Below are positions 1 through 11,995 of a stretch of DNA of 64,000 nucleotides, piece after piece; positions within the stretch are counted from its first letter, which is position 1, and the number at the start of each line of letters is the position of its first letter. This DNA comes from Diphasiastrum complanatum (lineage: Eukaryota > Streptophyta > Lycopodiopsida > Lycopodiales > Lycopodiaceae), in the NCBI GenBank assembly GCA_029204225.1, contig CM055102.1, forward strand, positions 36,882,585 to 36,946,584, in the 5' to 3' direction. The notes under the pieces were generated by a model. It had not been told where the DNA came from, searched no databases, and saw only the letters and a list, made by a program, of their open reading frames with translations. Made by a program: the position numbers and the translations under genes.

Positions 1-1049
1 TTTTCAACAAACTTCCGTTGCATTTTAAAAAATATGCATATGATTTTCTGTCGGGTCTCACTGTGACACACAAATAGTAGTTCTTTTCATCTTTACTATA
101 CAAAAAAAAATTGGATCTCAACTCCTCAATCTCTACTTCTGCACCCTTTCCATTTGCCATTTCGACTGTGTACTTGTATAGGGATGGTTGTGTGCTCACT
201 CTCAATGGTTTAATCGAAGCAGAATTAATGACGTTATGTGAGGACCTAGTGTCAAATAGAATCAAAACATCTCTACCACACAGTTGTCCACACATAACAA
301 TAAAAGAAGTGCAAGGAAACTGATACCCGTGTTGTGTCGCTCTAGACAACTGTGGCAAAGGAACCAAGTCCACTTTCCAAATCACCGACACGTTCATCAA
401 CCGTGGAACATCAGGAGGTTCTTCTTGTCTCAATTCCTCAATTATCATGAGGTGGTTCGTGAGGATTGCGAGGACACTTCTTCCACCTATGCCACCCTAG
501 ACAACCAAAGCAAAGGTTCTCTTTCTTTGCCCACTCCAAGTCCTGCGGCAATAGTGTAGAAAAGCGCTGGCCCCCTTGGGCATTAGACGTCCCATACCAC
601 CCTTTGCCTTTTGAGGTGCTTGCACCTTTACTTTTTTCACACTTTGAATTTGCTCTTGCGAGGATTGGCCCTTCAATTTTTTTAAACTTTCTTTTCCCCC
701 AAGGCTGAAACCCTCCTGAAGTAGGTTTCTCAGACTCCTTGGCCTTTTTTCCATCCTCATGATATAGGGCCATCTGTACCACCCTATGGAGACTTGGAGC
801 CTACTCCTTTCTCACGAAAGACCTAAGGCTCTCACGCAAGCCCTCCACAAACTGGAATACTTGCAAAACCATTGGCACTTCTTTTGATATCCGCTTCAGT
901 GCTTCTCTATACTTGTCCGCATATTCCTGTAGGGATGCATTGCTTTGTTTGAGGCTTGACCCTTGAAGCTTGCATCCTCTAAAGTTCTTTCTCTCTCTAG
1001 AGTTCTTTATGTACCTAAGCTTACCAAGAATCTTATTAGTGTTGGCCAA
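1..1049 (-). pseudogene. Ty3/gypsy gag-pro fragment (degenerate)
   Basis: Reading on the minus strand, the segment 1049 to 801 encodes a gag-like helix region (NASLQEYADKYREALKRI). After one in-frame TAG at 801-803 the same frame continues to 438, ending in a zinc-knuckle-like block CFGCLGWHRWKKC. A frameshift near 440 is followed by an aspartic protease stretch with LCGRDVLILFDTRSSHNVIN at about 290-200. The DTR-S-SHN block matches the retropepsin D-T/S-G-S/A-SHNFI signature of Ty3 elements, with the glycine lost, so the enzyme would be inactive. The order gag, knuckle, protease is that of a Ty3/gypsy polyprotein. The fragment is cut at about 960-1049 by an abutting copia element and runs off the left edge of the window. 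Confidence 0.7.
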
Positions 1050-3820
1050 TTGCTTGATAATGGCCTTGATGTAAAGTTCAATGTTGATACTTGCACTATC
1101 AAGAAGAATGATGAGATACTTGCATTAGGATCTAGATTTGGTGGCATCTATAAACTAGATCCAAATGAGTATGTGAATGCTTGTAATGTTGCTCTTGTGA
1201 ACAAGCTTTCAATGGAGGAACTATGGCATAGGAGGTTGGGACATCCCAACTACAAATCCATGCTCTCTATGATCAAAGAATCCAAAGCTATTGGCTTGCC
1301 AAAGTCATTCTCCAAGAAGATCAAGCCTTGTGAGGCTTGTGCTATTGCTAAATCTCACAAAAAGCCATTTACAAGATCTTCTATCAAAAGTAAGCATCCT
1401 TTGGAGTTAATCCACTCGGATGTGCATTTCTCATCAACTACAAGCAAGGGAGGAGCCACTTGTTTTTTTACTTTCATTGATGATTACACAAGATTCACTT
1501 GGATATATCTTCTTGCTTCAAAATCTATGGTGTTTGATCATTTCCTTATTTTCAAAGCTTATGTAGAGAAGCAATTCTCATTCAAGATTAAAGCTCTTAG
1601 AAGTGATGGAGGTGGTGAATATATCTCCAATAAATTTCAAGATTTTTGTGAGCTTGAAGGCATTAAAAGAGAGTTTTCTTGTGCCTACTCTCCATCTCAA
1701 AATGGAGTGGCCGAGAGAATGTATAGATCTCTATGTGAATGTGCAAAATCTATGAGAATTGAGGCATCTTTGCCCAAAGATTTTTGGGGAGAAGCCATTA
1801 ATTGTGCAAATTATCTTTGCAATAGGCTCCCACATATAGCTCTTGGAGGAAAGTCACCATATGAAATCTTATTTTTGAAGAAGCCTAAGGTTGATCACCT
1901 TAGAGTTTTTGGATGCTTATGCTTTGTCCATATTCCCTTGGAAACAAGGAAGAAGGAAGATCCTAGTGCATGCAAAGGGATCATGGTTGGATACTCATCC
2001 ACCAAGAAGGCCTATAGAGACTTTATAATTTCTACTTCTCAAGTTAATGAAAGTAGAGATGTTGTCTTTCATGAAGATCAACACTCATCATTTGAAGAGG
2101 CCGAGATCAAGAAATCTATGGATGCATCATCAATTATTGATTTTGAAGACAATCATGATGTGATGGGGTCGAGATTTGAAGAAGACTCTTCTCGGATTTT
2201 TTCACCAAGAAGATCCATGAGAGATAGATCCGAGCCCAAGAGGCTCTCATATGTTGACAAAGGCAAACAAGTGGATCTTGATTCCACTAATTATGTTTTT
2301 TATGTCTCTCATGAAGAGCCAAAGAATGTACAAGAGGCACTCAATACCAAGGAGTGGTATGATGCCATGAAGCAAGAGTATGATGCATTGATCACCAACA
2401 ATACTTGGGAGCTTGTGAATCCTCCATCCAACAAGCATGTGATTGGTTGCAAGTGGGTATTTCGGATCAAGTTCAATCATGATGGCACCATCAACAAGCA
2501 TAAAACAAGATTATGTGCCAAAGGATTTGCTCAAATCCATGGTCTTGATTATGAGGAGACCTTTGCACCCGTTGCAAAGATGGTGACAATAAGAATTCTT
2601 ATTTCTCTTGCTTGTTTTTTCAAGTGGAAGATGTTCCAATTAGATGTATCCCATGCTTTTCTAAATGGTTATCTTGAGGAGGAGATCTATATGGAACAAC
2701 CTCAAGGATTCATCAAGGATGAGTCCAAAGTGTGCTTGGTCTTCAAAAGTCTTTATGGACTCAAGCAAGCACCAAGATCATGGTATTCAAGACTTAACTC
2801 TTTTCTTATCTCACTAGGATTTACTCTTAGTGACTATGATCCTTCCATGTATCTAAAGTTTGTTGATAGCAGTATTGTCATTCTTCTAATTTATGTTGAT
2901 GACATTATTCTTTGTGGAAGTTGTATCAAGCTAGTTGATGAAACCAAGCTAGCACTTGGATGTGAGTTTAAAATGCAAGATCTAGGAGAGATACATTACA
3001 TCCTAGGCCTAGAAATTGATTTTTATGAAAATCATGTCTTTATATGCCAATCTTGGAAAAATTCCATATGGAAAATTCTAAGAGCATAGATACTCCAATG
3101 GAGCAAATTGTAAAAGATCCTAATAAAGGTGATGAAAGATCCTTAGAGGACATCACACTTTTTAGGAGTCTTGTAGGCTCCTTGATTTGGCTTACCATTA
3201 CTATGCCTGATCTTAGTTTTTGTGTGCACAAATTGAGTCAATTTATGAAAGATCCTAAGATCCATCATTGGAAGATGGCCAAGAGGATTCTAAGATATGT
3301 ATCTTCATCTTGTGATTATGGTCTACTCTATAAAAGTGAAGATCTATCCATTATTGGCTACTCGGATTCGGACTTTGCAAGTGACAAGATGGATCGAAAG
3401 TCTATTAGTGCATACACTATCTTTCTTGGAGGCAATCTAATATCTTGGCTTTCCAAAAAGCAAGATACTATATCTCTCTCTTCATGTGAGGCCGAGTACA
3501 AAGCACTCACTACAACTACCAAAGAAGTGCTTTGGATCAAGAGGTTATTAATGGAACTAAAGTGCATCAAGGAGGATGATCTACCAATGATCAAGTGTGA
3601 TAACATCTCGGCCCAAGCTCTTGCCAATAATCCCATATTTCATGCAAGAAGCAAGCACATAGAAGTGGCACACCATTTTGTGAGAGAAAAGCTTATTGGA
3701 GGAGAAATCTATTTGGAGCATGTCAACTCGTCCTCTTGTATTGCCGATCTACTCACCAAGCCTTTGAGCAAAAGTGCTTTCATCAAGCATAGATCTAATC
3801 TTGGAGTTATATCAAGATGA
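960..3820 (+). pseudogene. Ty1/copia pol: pre-integrase, integrase, RT, RNase H; 5' truncated, one frameshift
   Basis: The open frame starts inside the protease C-terminal region (VLYVPKLTKNLISVGQL). It continues through the GAG-pre-integrase zinc finger (H-x-H...CEACAIAK), the integrase core (HSDVH, FIDDY, RSDGGGEY and the catalytic Glu in SQNGVAER), and the copia reverse transcriptase with KWVFRIK, SLYGLKQAPRSWY and YVDDIIL. A frameshift at about 3045-3060, probably a small deletion, moves the rest into another frame. That part carries RNase H with YSDSDFA, SSCEAEYKAL and HARSKHIEV and ends at 3820. Gag and most of the protease are absent. The domain order protease-IN-RT-RH is diagnostic of Ty1/copia. 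With only one visible lesion after the truncation, this is one of the youngest elements in the window. Confidence 0.9.
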
Positions 3821-3856
3821 ATGCTCAAATCTTCATAGATAATTTTTTAGGAGGAG

Positions 3857-4593
3857 TGTGAAGAATTGAAAAAGATTATCTATGTTAGATATAGGGGTCT
3901 TATGTTTTTTACATCAAGCATCTAGGTGTAGGATGTTGATAGGAATAAATTTGGCATAGATGGCAAATTATGCATTTCCACTTGTAATGCCACTATTGAG
4001 CCAAAATAGAGTAAGAGGCTAAACACTTGCTAACTAGAGTGTAGACAAGTGTAAAGTTTTTGTTTGATGAAGTCCAAGAGGTCCAATAGGATTTAGAGGT
4101 GGAACCTTGTGAGGTCCAATAGGAAATTGAGGTGTGCTTGAATATAGTCCAATAGAATTAAGAGGTGCATAGATCAATGATCCAATAGGATCAAGAGGTG
4201 ACAAAATATGGTCCAATCATAGTTAAGCATAGTGGTAGCTCGTGGACCTACTAGTATCATTGTACTCCTCATTTTGAAGCCAATTGATTTGGTGATTTCA
4301 TGGATTTTGTGTGTTATTGGATTTCTAGTTCTCTCTCTCTACCCGAGAGCTCATGATGCATTTTCTCTCTCTACCCGAGGAGAGCAGCTTGTTTTTACTT
4401 AGATTACTTTTTGAATACTTCCCACACGTGTGAGTGAGAGTTGGAAGTGATTGAATGCATGTAGTAGTGTGTTTTTGCCATAGGATTCAAGATTGATCTT
4501 GAATCTCAATCTAGTCTTGATCTTGGTGCATCTACACACCTTAGGAGATCACAAGTACATGTAGTGGACGGTCCACACGTGTGAAATTCAACA
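3857..4593 (+). repeat. 3' LTR of the copia element
   Basis: A purine tract AGGAGGAG at 3849-3856 sits 29 bases after the pol stop and is immediately followed by TGTGAAGAATTG, the usual position of polypurine tract and LTR start. The same start sequence recurs at 56358, and in variant form at 10203 and on the minus strand at 25175. The right end is inferred at a CA near 4592-4593. Inside are five CCAAT boxes with ~33 bp period (4083-4217) and CT-rich stretches around two 'ctacccgag' copies (4330-4382). The matching 5' LTR is not in the window, so the right border is only approximate. Confidence 0.6.
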
Positions 4594-4925
4594 TGTTTGT
4601 TAATAATAAGTTTGTACAATCTGTAGCATAGTCATGTAAAACAAAAAAAACATGATTTACAAGAAATTCGCTGTGAATCTATTTTGTAATAGTAAATTTA
4701 AAATAAATTTAAAGGTTCGTAATTACAATATATAATGACGCAATGGAAACAAATGTAGTACACAATAAAATTATGTAACAATTTTTAAAAAAAAAATACA
4801 CACCATCGTTAGACAATCTAGTAGCCAATATACAGAATGTTATATATGCGATAAATCTTTAATTCATACAAAAATGTTAAATTACTAACAACTGCGTACA
4901 TTTGTTTATGTGCGAGGGGATGTGA
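4594..4925. other. AT-rich spacer, no gene seen
   Basis: I see no open frame, RNA gene or recognisable repeat here. Its last 20 bases, together with 4926-4930, resemble bases 6004-6023 on the far side of the next copia fragment. Confidence 0.4.
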
Positions 4926-5349
4926 CTGTATTGTAAATATTGTGTATAATTGGGTTCCACACATGGAACGCCAAGATGCCACATGGCAACCCACTCCTAA
5001 TTTAGGTTAGGTCAAGTCAAAAGAGCTGATCATGTCTATTTGGTGGTCATCCCTACTTTATAGGACCTACACCTAAGTTTAAGGTGAAAATTTGACCAAT
5101 TAGCTACCTACCAAGCATATGTACATTGAGTTTTTGTGATTCAAATGAAACCAAATCAATTTCTACTTGTGGACTCGGATTTCAATGTTGATCAATTCTT
5201 TTGATTGCTAATGCTTGTTGTTTGTCAAATTGCCAATCTAGATCAACTTTTTTGTGTCTAGTTTTTTGATAGATTGTTAAGCAAGCATCCAATCACTCTT
5301 GTGGATCTTTTGTAGATCCATTTACGTCCTAAAATACAATACTTTCACA
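4926..5349 (+). repeat. Truncated copia LTR (family A, copy 1)
   Basis: This shares long stretches (…TTGTAAATATTGTGTATAATT…, the CCTACTTTATAGGACCTACACC block, and the 3' part around GTGTCTAGTTTTTTGATAGATTG) with the copies at 8452-9074 (minus), 10203-10524 (plus) and 24485-25175 (minus). The 5' end is missing. The 3' end abuts a primer-binding site, which fixes the orientation as a 5' LTR. It also lacks an internal segment that the copy at 8452-9074 retains. Confidence 0.7.
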
Positions 5350-5362
5350 TGGTATTAGAGCC
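5350..5362 (+). other. Primer-binding site, copia type
   Basis: TGGTATTAGAGCC differs by one base from TGGTATCAGAGCC, the sequence complementary to the 3' end of initiator tRNA-Met used by most plant copia elements. It directly follows an LTR end. Confidence 0.75.
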
Positions 5363-6000
5363 AAGTACAAGATCATAAGCCATTGATCTAATACAAGGTC
5401 CACTAAACTTGTTTTACAGGTCTTGAAAGTACATCAAAAAGTGTGACGGAGCTTTAGTCATGTTATTGTCCAAAAATAGCCAAAATTGGCAAGATTTGAT
5501 TGTAAGTAGATTTCATATCATCTTATCTTCATTCCAACTTTGTGAGGGAGTGCTAGAACTTAGATTATAAGTCCATTTGTTGGACTAGAAACCTAATTTG
5601 AGTGAAACACTATAAGAGAGAGACCTTAGTGAGTTTCTAGAGACAATCAAATTTATTTCTTGGCAAGATTTAGTTTTCATTTCATCTTATCTTCATTCCA
5701 GTTTTGTGAGGGAGTGATAGAATTGTGATTATAAGTCCATTTGTTGGATTAGAAATCAAATTTTAGTGAAACACTGCAAGTGTGAGACCTTTGTGAGTTT
5801 CAAGTCAATCAAATCTATTTCTTGTTTGTGGATGTCACTAGTAAGATGGAATATACTGGAGCATACCTTCTAGAAGCTAGTAAGAGATTAAATTATGCAA
5901 ATTACGCTATTTGGAAGTTAGGATAGAGTCACTTTTGGTGCTCCAAGACCTTTATGAGTTCTTGATTGAAGATGAAGATGAACCTCTGAGTGCACAATGT
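5363..6000 (+). pseudogene. Copia leader and start of gag (remnant)
   Basis: After the primer-binding site there is a non-coding leader that contains a tandem duplication: the 'cttcattccaactttgtgagggagtgctagaa' block at about 5529 recurs at about 5693. Gag starts at about 5846 (MEYTGAYLLEASKRLNYANY). It is frameshifted by the first line of the protein and is lost at about 6000. The N-terminus matches the gag copies at 56444 (plus) and 23870 (minus), so all three belong to one copia family. Confidence 0.7.
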
Positions 6001-6137
6001 ACGTGCGAGGAGATGAGATTGTATACAAACTTAATAACACGATACCAAAGAGCCAGTTTGGGAAAAACTATATTTAAATGGAATAGTTAGAATTTTAATG
6101 AATTACAAAGACCAAGACAAAATTGAAAAGGATCAAA

Positions 6138-6690
6138 GAAACCATCACATAGAAAAGATACTTCTTATTAACTAATCCAATTTTTTCTATTTTTATGTAA
6201 ATATGGGAACATCTATTTAATTTCTACCATATTGAGATAATGAAGTCAGACATTTAAACAAACCACGTATTATCTTTTACATCAACAACTAAGCACTGCA
6301 TATTTTATTACATGTACCAAGGTTCTTCATCTCATATACAAAATTTCTTTTTTTTTTGTGATTTGATACTTGCTTATTTAGATTGAAATATGATTTTTAG
6401 TTATCTATCACCAAATAAGACTCAAATATAGAAAACCATCGAACAAAAATAAATAATCATGTACTGACTTATCAAGTATGTTATTCTATTCATTTCTTAT
6501 TAACATATCGTTACCTAGATTATAATTTTTCATTATTTATGATTGTATTATGTATTAAACCTTCAAATATACAAAACCAAGACATAAAAATGAATAAATT
6601 ACGTACTTTTGTTGGATTTTGCACCAACATATATACGCAATAATGTATGCATAAGGATTTTCCACCTTCTATAAAAAATTTGTTTTCTAC
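6138..6690. repeat. Left arm of a widely spaced inverted repeat
   Basis: This AT-rich segment aligns in reverse complement with 12228-12766, for example the 'taccaaggttcttcatctcatatac' block against 'gtatataagatgaagattcttggta'. The match is imperfect, with many substitutions and small indels. No protein is encoded. The pair could be terminal inverted repeats of a decayed DNA element or two independent insertions in opposite orientation. Confidence 0.6.
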
Positions 6691-8451
6691 TATTAACTAA
6701 TAACTACGTTCATCGTTTATAAACACATATACATGAATAAAAATATCTTTAATCTAAACATATAAATTTAATTGTATAATTACATATTAACAATCAAAAC
6801 AAACCTGAATAAAATCCTACACTAGATTGTATAAAAATATTTACGAACAAATTAATTATATTGGGAAGATGATTGACATACTATTCGTAGCATGGATTAA
6901 GTCATTGTATATAAATACCCATGACTATATACATGTATCACGCAACAATATTGAACGAACGTTTTTTGTGTGCATCAATCTTGATAATATTTACACAAAT
7001 GTATTTAATCCTACTATATTACTAATATTTGTAAGTTTTTGATATCTGAAAGATACATTCTTTTAATGAAATCTATAAACTTGTTTATGAACACAATAAA
7101 TGCATAGAATTTTAAAAACATGTATTGAACTTTTTAAACCACATTGCTTAACATAGTACAAAGGCAAAGACAAGATATTTAAAAAGCTAATGATCATAAA
7201 AAAACCTATTTACTATCCACGAAGCAAAATTTTCACGAATATATTTTTTAGATCGATGCGTAAATGTACAAGGTTCAAGTACATATTACTTCCTTACTAT
7301 TACAAGTCCGAGACTACAAATTTAAATACACGAATCGATCTATTAAAACATAAATATTACTACATATGTAGAGGTTTTTTTACTTTATACAAACAAATCA
7401 ATCATCAATATTTTATGAAGGCACAATAAAACCTATAAAAAAATTAACATTTGTAAAAATCAAATCTAAATAATGATGATTTTTTATTTACATAAATATC
7501 ATAACAACATAACATGCAAAATTAATGGAAAATGACAAACCGCCAACAGACATACCTTACAAAAGCACACGTATAATCAACAAGCCTCTCTTTCTAGAAA
7601 CTTCTCTTTATCTGAATTTCTGAAGTCACATGTTCTCTCTAGAAATTTGTAAATGCACATGTCAATTTCAAGCATACTTGACGTTCCATTGCTTCACAGG
7701 AACACATTGAGCAATTTTCGTAAATAACAATCAACTTACACAAGAATGATTGGGAAATAGTCTTAAAAAAAACTGTGGTTGTGGCTGAACTTCAGACCAG
7801 CATCAATGCCATTGACATGTCAGAACTTAGATGACAACATTAAAACCATTGCAAGGCTTGCCATTTGCAAACGTATTACGTCTATCACCATAGAGTATCC
7901 ACAAGGGCAGAGGCCTTACTCTGATTTACTATGATAGACTTGACCTCACAACCATGTTAGATGATGGAACTCGCGATCTCATAAAGAGCTCTTAGAGCTA
8001 TAAGAAAGACAACATGATTACAATGAATTCTTAGTCCACGCTGCTCATGAAAAGTTCTAGTAGTTTTATGGAGCTGAAAGACTTGTGAGTTCACGCTTTA
8101 CATAGACATGAACTATTGTAAGTGTGGTATTAGAAAACGGACGAGAAAGCTTGACGAGGCGAAAGCAACCATGAGATCGGTGTGATTTTGTTACCAACGC
8201 CAACTAGCCATGCCAGTATGTGCTCATAAAAATAGTTTGAACAAGAAACGTCGAGTGATAGATTTGAATTCAAAATGATTTAATTAAATTGTTCTAGAAC
8301 AAAAGACGTAAAATTGATGAGCAACCTAGTTTCTCATCGACAAAGGTACAAATACAACTTAACTGCAGGCAGTGATGCTTTCTGAGCTACGGGAAAAGGA
8401 GTAGCATATGGAGATCGATAGTCAAATGACGTAAGATGTCCATCAGTTGTA
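6691..8451. other. AT-rich non-coding stretch
   Basis: I find only short, unconvincing open frames. The base composition is very AT-rich up to about 7500 and more balanced after that. The 7760-8150 part has scraps that could be old coding sequence, but I could not match them to any family. Confidence 0.4.
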
Positions 8452-9074
8452 CGCTTAATAATCTATAAAAAAACTAGACACAAAAAAGTTGATCTAGATT
8501 GGCAATTTGACAAACAACAAGTATTAACAATCAAAAGCATTGATCAACATTGAAGCTCGAGCCCACACATGTGTACTACAGGTTGTAGTATGACCTTAAA
8601 CTTGAAAAACAAGTAGAAATTGATTTGGTTTCATTTGGATCACAAAAAGTCAATGTACATAGTGAACTAACTTGAGATTGCCAATGAGCTCCAAAAATAT
8701 TCTATCTTCTCACTAGGAGAGCTTGGAATACATAGCAAATTCGACTTCCTTCTTGAAGTTAGATGGATTTCTAGCATGTAATAAGGAAGTAAACTCACTC
8801 TTTTTGCGCTAAAATGAAACCCTAGCCTAGATCCTAGAGTTATGCTTGGTAGGTAGCTAATTGGTCAAATTTTCACCTTAAACTTAGGTGTAGGTCCTAT
8901 AAAGTAGGGATGAACACCAAATAGACATGACCAACTCTCTTGACTTGTCCTAATCTTAATTAAGAGTGGGTTGCCATGTGGCATTTTGGCCTTCCATGTG
9001 TGGAACCCAATTATACACAATATTTACAAAGTTCTACATCACTAGATTCGCCAAAATAGGCTATTTTTCACACT
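8452..9074 (-). repeat. Copia LTR (family A, copy 2), inverted
   Basis: In minus orientation this begins TGTGAAAAATAGCC and contains the shared blocks of family A (AATATTGTGTATAATTGGG, CCTATAAAGTAGGGATG on plus). It ends near the 'ctagttttttTATAGATTATTAAGC' block corresponding to 5265-5280. Its outer third forms part of the left arm of the large palindrome. Confidence 0.75.
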
Positions 9075-10524
9075 CCTCAAATCTAGCCTTGGAAACACTA
9101 ATGTATCTATATACAATTCTAAAACCTGATCTTAATATCAGAAACGAATTATATTCAGGTTTAGAAAATGACTAATGATCGCCTAAAGATGATGACATGA
9201 TCTATCACCATATCCAAGATAGAGCTTCTTTGATCTTGATCTCCTCCAAGATGGATTGAAGATTCTTGATCCTTAGAGGAATTCTGAATCCAAAAGAGGC
9301 CCTTTAAGGAATGCCACGTAGATTGAAAATTTTTATTAATGTAAATTACCAAAATAAATTCATTTTCTACCCAAATTCTTTTTCATTTCTGCCTGCACTA
9401 GTTTCGATGCTTAACCATTCTATGTACATTACCGTTTGTAGTTCATTTAAAATAACATAACTTTTTAATGGTTTCGATTGAGATGAAAATTATACCCTTG
9501 GAAAGCGCTTGATGAGAGCTTTCCAAGGTATCCTAGATGACCTACTTCCAGGCCATTGTTCAAAAGTTATGGCCGGTCAAAGTTTCAGACCAAAAACAAA
9601 AGTCCACATATCTCTCTTGTGCGCGGATAGAGTACCTTATCTATCCGCGCACAAGAGAGATATGTGGACTTTTTGTTTTTGGTCTAAAAATTTGACCGGC
9701 CATAACTTTTGAACAATGGCCCGGAAGTAGGTCATCTAGGATACCTTGGAAAGCTCTCGTCAAGCGCTTTCCAAGGGTATAATTTTCATCTCAATCGAAA
9801 CCATGGTTAAAAAGTTATGTTATTTTAAATGAACTATAAACGGTGATGTACATAGAATGGTTAAGCATCGAAACTAGTGCAGGCAGAAATGAAAAAGAAT
9901 TTGGGTAGAAAATGAATTTATTTTGGTAGTTTACATTAATAAAATTTTTCAATCTACGTGGCATTCCTTAAAGGGCCTCTTTTGGATTCAGAATTCCTCT
10001 AAGGATCAAGAATCTTCAATCCATCTTGGAGGAGATCAAGATCAAAGAAGCTCTATCTTGGACATGGTGATAGATCATGTCATCATCTTTAGGGGATCAT
10101 TAGTCATTTTCTAAACCTGAGTATGATTCGTTTCTGATATTAAGATCAGGTTTTAGAATTGTATATAGATACATTAGTGTTTCCAAGGCTAGATTTGAGG
10201 AGTGTGAAAAATAGCCTATTTTGGTGAATCTAGTGATGTAGAACTTTGTAAATATTGTGTATAATTGGGTTCCACACATGGAAGGCCAAAATGCCACATG
10301 GCAACCCACTCTTAATTAAGATTAGGCCAAGTCAAGAGAGTTGGTCATGTCTATTTGGTGTTCATCCCTACTTTATAGGACCTACACCTAAGTTTAAGGT
10401 GAAAATTTGACCAATTAGCTACCTACCAAGCATAACTCTAGGATCTAGGCTAGGGTTTCATTTTAGCGCAAAAAGAGTGAGTTTACTTCCTTATTACATG
10501 CTAGAAATCCATCTAACTTCAAGA
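8750..10524. repeat. Near-perfect ~1.8 kb palindrome (hairpin) with 8 bp loop
   Basis: The centre is unmistakable: GTGCGCGGATAGA at about 9619-9631, the 8-base spacer GTACCTTA at 9632-9639, then TCTATCCGCGCAC from 9640. Each arm is about 885 bp. From the centre outward each arm holds a segment containing 'AAAAGTTATGGCCGGTCAAAG' type sequence, a segment beginning 'CTACGTGGCATTCCTTAAAGG', and the first ~320 bp of a family-A copia LTR. Arms differ by only scattered substitutions and a few indels, which implies recent formation or gene conversion. The right arm ends at about 10524, where sequence corresponding to 8750 diverges. A transcript would fold into one very long double-stranded RNA. Confidence 0.9.
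10203..10524 (+). repeat. 5' part of copia LTR (family A, copy 3), right palindrome arm
   Basis: It starts TGTGAAAAATAGCC and matches copy 2 in reverse complement until about 10524, then stops abruptly inside the LTR. Confidence 0.75.
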
Positions 10525-10660
10525 AATAGTGGCTCGAAAATAGTTGATCTAGGATACCATTGGAAAGCTCTTGTTGGTCTCTTTCCAACGGTATAAGTTT
10601 CGTCTCAATCGACGCTATGGTTAAAAAGTTATGCTATTTTAAATGATAATTGCATATTCT
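10525..10660 (+). repeat. Extra diverged copy of the palindrome's inner segment
   Basis: The sequence 'TGGAAAGCTC…CAACGGTATAA…TCTCAATCGA…ATGGTTAAAAAGTTATG' at about 10558-10650 is a diverged direct copy of 9745-9830. A weaker version occurs at about 40140-40190. Confidence 0.5.
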
Positions 10661-11099
10661 ATTATAAATAACATGAGTTTGCACTTGATTTCTTCCATGT
10701 TGAGTGAAGATGCATGAACTTCAAACTTGCTCCTCCTTGATCTTGATGCTTCTCTTTGAAGGAAATCTGATGTCTACGTGTCTTGTGAAAATCACATTGA
10801 TCAAGATGACAAAACATGTACTTGCTACTATTACCAAGATTTATCATGCTAAAATGACTAGTCCACAGACCATCAAAAGTAAGCATGATTTTCTTAATCG
10901 TGTAATTACAAGTGATCTTGAACTTCATGAGTCTACATACTTGCTTATGGATATAAGTGTCCTTCAAGGATGTTTCACTTATTATCATAAGAAGCTTACA
11001 ATTTGCCTCTCCAAAAGAAAAAACACATTTTTCAACACAATGAGTGTTTAACTCATTCTTGCTCTTCCAAAATCTGAGAGCACTCATTTGATCAAACAA

Positions 11100-11995
11100 C
11101 TAATTTACTCTTATTGGTTCATGACAATTTTTAGATCACTAAGACATAAAAACTTGTTCTCAAATGAGTCATTACGCATCTTATCTTCAACTTCCTTCTT
11201 GATAAAGCCCTCAAGTTGCCTCATGTAGTTCTCATAGCATACCTCGGTTTGCCTCATGTAGATCTCATAGCAAAATGGTTCATCAAGCATTGAAGTAAGA
11301 AAAGTGTTGAAAGTGAATGGTTTAGTATCTTCCCGTTGATTACCTTTGCCAAGATAAGTGAGCCTTCAAGGCTCGGCCCTTGCCTTTGTGGATCTTCTTG
11401 GAGCACTTGATCTTTGAGGTGGATCCTCAAGATCTCCATCACTTTGTTGCTCCTCCTCAAGCCTTGCAAGATCATTGACACCAAGGTTGTTAATTTCACT
11501 TTCATTCACACAAGATACTAGATGGATCCAACCATCTCTTGTATAGACATCTAAGAATGTTTCTTGCATCTTATCTTCACTACTTGGTACATGAGAAAAA
11601 GAGTGTACATTTGAATGAATGATTTCCTCTTTTGCCATAACAATTTTAGCATCCAACTTAAAACAATCTACCTTGTTTATCACCATTTGCTATGCAAATA
11701 TCATTCTTCATAATGGAACAAACTCCATGCTTGAAGTGAACATCTAAACCATCATCCATTAATTGTCCAACACTAAGCAAGCTCTTGATAATTGATGGTA
11801 CAAAGAGGACATTGTCTAGATCCATCCTTTTGCTAGATCCTAGACTTAATGAGTACCAATACCATCTATCTTAGCACCATTGAAAGAGTGTAAGGTTGAG
11901 AATGTGTCCTTTTGGAAAGTCATGTGGGAGCTAGCCCCACTATCAATCCACCAAGTGTCCTTTGAGTTGCTTTTGCTTGTTGGAGGATGCATAAC
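11100..11995 (-). pseudogene. Copia protease region (degenerate), inverted
   Basis: On the minus strand from 11995 the frame reads KDTWWIDSGASSHMTF (at about 11955-11910), the copia retropepsin DSGA motif. A frameshifted remnant of the protease C-terminus follows. From 11686 to 11366 there is an acidic linker with VNDLARLEEEQQSDGDLEDPPQ, which matches the linker IEEEHQKEEDLEDQPQ of the plus-strand copia at 57750. Below 11340 a repeated scrap (IYMRQTEVCYENYMRQLEGF) resembles the reverse-transcriptase EEIYMEQPEGF block. The element is the same family as the one at 56444. Confidence 0.65.

Noticed and set aside
7760-8150. Scraps resembling coding sequence (…SINAIDMSELR…)
   Set aside because: Many stops in all frames and no identifiable family.
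10662-11099. 145-codon minus-strand frame
   Set aside because: It lies within the decayed inverted copia interior and shows no domain; the opposite strand is also open over most of it, so it cannot be supported as a gene.
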